Source: Phlyctochytrium arcticum
Lineage: Eukaryota; Chytridiomycota; Chytridiomycetes; Chytridiales; Chytridiaceae
Reading direction: 5' to 3'
DNA length: 64,000 nucleotides
Assembly: GCA_025602905.1 (NCBI GenBank)
Contig: JAHLKI010000017.1
Coordinates: forward strand, 496,001 to 560,000
Positions 61,055-64,000 of this stretch are shown here, piece by piece. Position numbers and translations under genes: made by a program. Below the pieces are notes generated by a model. That model did not search any database and was not told where the DNA came from. It saw nothing but the letters and a program-made list of their open reading frames with translations. Every line of letters starts with the position of its first letter. Position 1 is the first letter of the stretch.

Positions 61055-64000
61055 ATGGATTCCAACCTACTATTGAGTCTCTTCTCTGCCACAGTACAAA
61101 GTGATCAAAATATACGAGAGAATGCTGAGAATGAGCTGAAGAGACTGGAGGCTGCCCCAGGATTCTTGCCTTTGGTCCTGCAGCTTTTGGGCAACAATGA
61201 GGTCGACGCGGGCATTCGGCAAGCAGGTGGGTTGCTCCATAAATACAGCACGAAATGTGATTGCTAAAGAAGGTGTGATAGCTGCTATCTATTTCAAGAA
61301 CCGACTCAACAAAGGATGGGACCTAACAACCACAGAATCGTCAATAACGGACGAGGACAAAGTTTTTGTCAAGCAACACATCTTGAGTGCTATTGCTGTG
61401 GTCCCGGTCACGCTGAGGTGGGATTGGCAATCTCACACGTTTACCCCAATTTCTGACATTTCTCATCCTTTCCAAGACTTCAACTCCTGGCATGTTTATC
61501 ACGAATCCTGCAATGCGACTATGCAAATGGGCTTTGGCCGACATTCGTTCCTGATTGCCTCAACTTTGCAAAGAGCGACTCTCCCTCCACTGCGTTTGTT
61601 GGAATATCTGGACTTTATGAATTTGTGACTTGCTTTCAGTATGTGCCCTTGGCTCTGGAACGTACATCCCTTTCAGATCGACTGATACTGCCGTAGGTGG
61701 TCGAATCCCGAAAAGAGAAAATGCTTGGAGGTATTTTTGGAGAAGGGTTTGCCGATTCTACAAACTGTTGCCGCAAAATATGCTTTGTCGGATGACCCCG
61801 AAACCGCGACATTGCTCCATCTAATTCTCAAAACCTATAACGCCAGTATCCGGGTAAGAGTCATGCTGCTTGATGCTTGATACCCTGCCCAGATGCTGAC
61901 ATTCGTAACAGCTTTCCCTCTCTCCTCAACATCAACTTAATTCCTCATTGGTACCATGGGGAACTCTCTTCGTGCAAGTTGTCGAAAAACCCATTCGAAT
62001 GGACGCCCCGTATATGCCCGAGGACGAAGGGGAACGAGAATCACATCCCTGGTGGAAGGCAAAGAAGTGGGCATACACTTGTCTAAACACCCTTTTCGAG
62101 AGGTACAATCCGGTGTGTTCTCGCGTCCCCCAACCTTCTGACTTTTTGATATAGGTATGCTCGAGCTCCTGAAAAGCGATACAAGACATTTTCCGCCGTG
62201 TTTACAGAGCATTTTGCTCCCAACATTCTCACTGCGTACCTCAAGCAGCTCGAGCTTCTGGTCTCGGGCGTATGGATGACTGGACGAGTGAAGCAACGAC
62301 TGGCCGAGTTCCTGCGATCCTGGTATGATTTGCAAAGTCCTATTCGACCCTTTGTGCATCGAATTAATTTCTTTTTACTATAGCATCAAGCCTCTCAAGA
62401 TGTGGAATATGATTAAGGATCACTTGGAGCCTATCGTCATGCGGTTTATTTTCCCACTCTTGTGTTTTAGTAATGAGGACAAGTGCCTCTGGGAGGAGGA
62501 CCCAGTCGAATACGTACACAAAAAGCTCGAAAATCCAATGGAAGAGTTCCGGAGCCCCGTGTATGCTGCCGAGACGTTACTGTTTGAGCTGGCCAAGCTG
62601 CGCCCAAAAACCTTTATTCCTCTTGTCACCTTGATCAACAACGCCTTGAGTCGGTACGAGTCAGCCAAGCCGGAAGAACGCAATTATGTCGAGAAAGAAG
62701 GTGCCCTGAAGATGATGTCGTGTCTGGCCGTGCCCGCGCTCAGTCCACGATCTCCCATTCGGGATCACCTCGAGACATTTATTGCGGTCAATGTTATTCC
62801 AGAGCTTGCAAGTACCCACGGCTTCCTGAAATCTCGCGCTTGCGAACTTTTGATTGCTTTCGAGGACCTCGAGTACCGAAATGAAGCCAACCTACAAAAC
62901 GCCCTGAACGGAGTTTTGAGATGCTTGGTCGATGGGGAGCTCCCGGTCCGCGTCTCGGCTGCCCTCGCATTACGAGTATTTTTGAAAAACCCTACCACTC
63001 ATGATGCCCTCAAGCCGCATATTCAACCTATAATACAAACCATGATGAACCTGACAAACGAGCTGGACATGGAGTCATTGACGCAAATTCTTGAATCGTT
63101 GGTTGCCGATTTCTCTGAGGAATTGGAACCGTTTGCGGTTCAATTGGCTCAGCAACTGTGTGACACCTTCCTGCGCCTGATCCATGAAGTCAACAACGAC
63201 CAGGAAGAATTTGCTTTGGATGATGCGCTTGAGGAAAAAACGGCGGCTTCTCAAGGAGTCTTGCGGACGCTTTGCACGCTTGTTTTGGCCATGGAATCAT
63301 CACTTCAGATTACCGCAAACTTGGAAGTCGTAGTGGCCCCAGCCGTAAAGTACGTGCTCCAGCACAACATTTTGGATTTATACGAGGAGGTCTTTGAAAT
63401 AATAGAAACGGCCACCTTTTGCTCCAAAGCCATCTCTCCTACAATATGGGAACTCTGGCCGCTGGTATATACCGCTTTCAAGAATGACGCCGTGGACTAC
63501 ATTGATGAAATGGCCAATTGTCTGGAAAACTATGTGTCGTACGGAAAGGACATCTTTGCTCAAAGCGTCACCCATCGCGAGCAGATGGTGGATATCATCT
63601 CTACTGTTTTGACGATGGTGGACAATGAAATGCTCAGCGATAGTAACCGCTGTCGGGCCTGTGACTTGATCGAAGCCATGCTTCTCAACCTTCGAGGACA
63701 CGTCGACGTCTACATATCACGATTTGTCAACATGGCATTGGCTTACATTGACACCCCCGCCCGAATGAAGAAACCAGGCTTCCGAGTACGATGCTTGGAG
63801 GTCGTTGTCAACTGCATTTTGTACAACCCCGCCGAGACAATATTATTGTTGGAGCAACGGGGTGCTACGACTGGATTCTTCTCGTACTGGTTGACCCACA
63901 TTGATGAGTTTAAGCGAGTGCACGACAAGAAACTCTGCATTTTGTCTATCCTGTCCATCCTGGAACTCCCACCAAGCAAGCTACCCGCGTCACTGACTGA
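61055..64000 (+). CDS. importin-7/8 (karyopherin-beta), 3' end beyond window
   Basis: ATG 61055 opens the importin N-terminal domain (LLLSLFSATVQSDQNIRENAE, then ENELKRLEAAPGFLPLVLQL). The next exon joins IRQA to AIYFKNRLNKGWD, followed by IEYLDFMNL-like text and PWWKAKKWAYTCLNTLFERY and YLKQLELLVSGVWMTGRVKQR. A very long final exon then carries IVMRFIFPLLCFSNEDKCLW, EEDPVEYVHKKLE, LYEEVFEIIETATFCSKAIS and KKLCILSILSILELPPSK. All match importin-7/8 (RanBP7) in order. These import ribosomal proteins, histones and other cargo through nuclear pores. The open frame runs to the last base of the window. About 100 residues of the usual length are missing, so the gene is cut by the window edge, not broken. 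Confidence 0.92.

Noticed and set aside
61000..64000. Truncation of importin-7 as a pseudogene
   Set aside because: The frame is open to the last base of the window. The missing C-terminus is simply outside it.

Overview
The window looks like nuclear DNA of a zoosporic (flagellated) fungus, most likely a chytrid-grade or blastocladiomycete-grade lineage. I cannot fix the phylum from sequence reading alone. The genes are compact and mostly rich in short GT-AG introns (about 50-65 bp). Fungal-type genes (LCB3-type phosphatase, Tgl/SDP1-type lipase, fungal MscS channel) sit beside genes typical of organisms that build a flagellum: a Rabin8/Sec2-type RabGEF, katanin p60, a KIF6-type kinesin-9, CCDC61/VFL3 and a p25-alpha (TPPP) protein. 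A Na+/K+-ATPase-like P-type pump also fits an early-branching fungus.

Layout. 1-1371: no recognisable gene. 1372-17175: C2HC zinc-finger protein (+), IIC-type P-ATPase (-), TTI1 (+), Rabin8/Sec2 (-), a small secreted protein (+) and an EF-hand MscS channel (-). 17489-19448: intron-containing tRNA-Tyr and a sphingoid-base-phosphate phosphatase. About 19.5-25.4 kb: an island of decayed mobile elements, namely a frameshifted Ndc10/Crypton-like tyrosine recombinase (-), two overlapping fragments of MULE transposase (+) and an HTH remnant. 26635-28260: an intronless POT peptide transporter (-) with strong codon bias and a 5'UTR intron. 28.3-30.6 kb: non-coding, with a short tandem repeat and a G16 run. 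30603-64000: MetAP2 (-), GH63 glucosidase (+), katanin p60 (-), KIF6 (+), VPS33 (-), BMS1 (+), Tgl/SDP1 lipase (+), CCDC61 (-), VPS52 (+), cofilin (-), TPPP (+), an unknown helical protein (-) and importin-7/8 (+, running off the right edge).

Gene arrangement. The 21 protein genes alternate strand almost perfectly: only 2 of 20 neighbouring pairs share a strand. Most genes are therefore in tight head-to-head pairs (26-200 bp between start codons) and tail-to-tail pairs (25-190 bp between stops). Themes in the gene set are flagellum and microtubules, endolysosomal and Golgi tethering (VPS33, VPS52, Rabin8), secretory-pathway protein processing (glucosidase I, MetAP2) and ribosome/nuclear functions (BMS1, importin, TTI1).

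Gene models were joined by eye across introns. Start and stop coordinates are given where I could read them; exon boundaries inside the longer genes are approximate.
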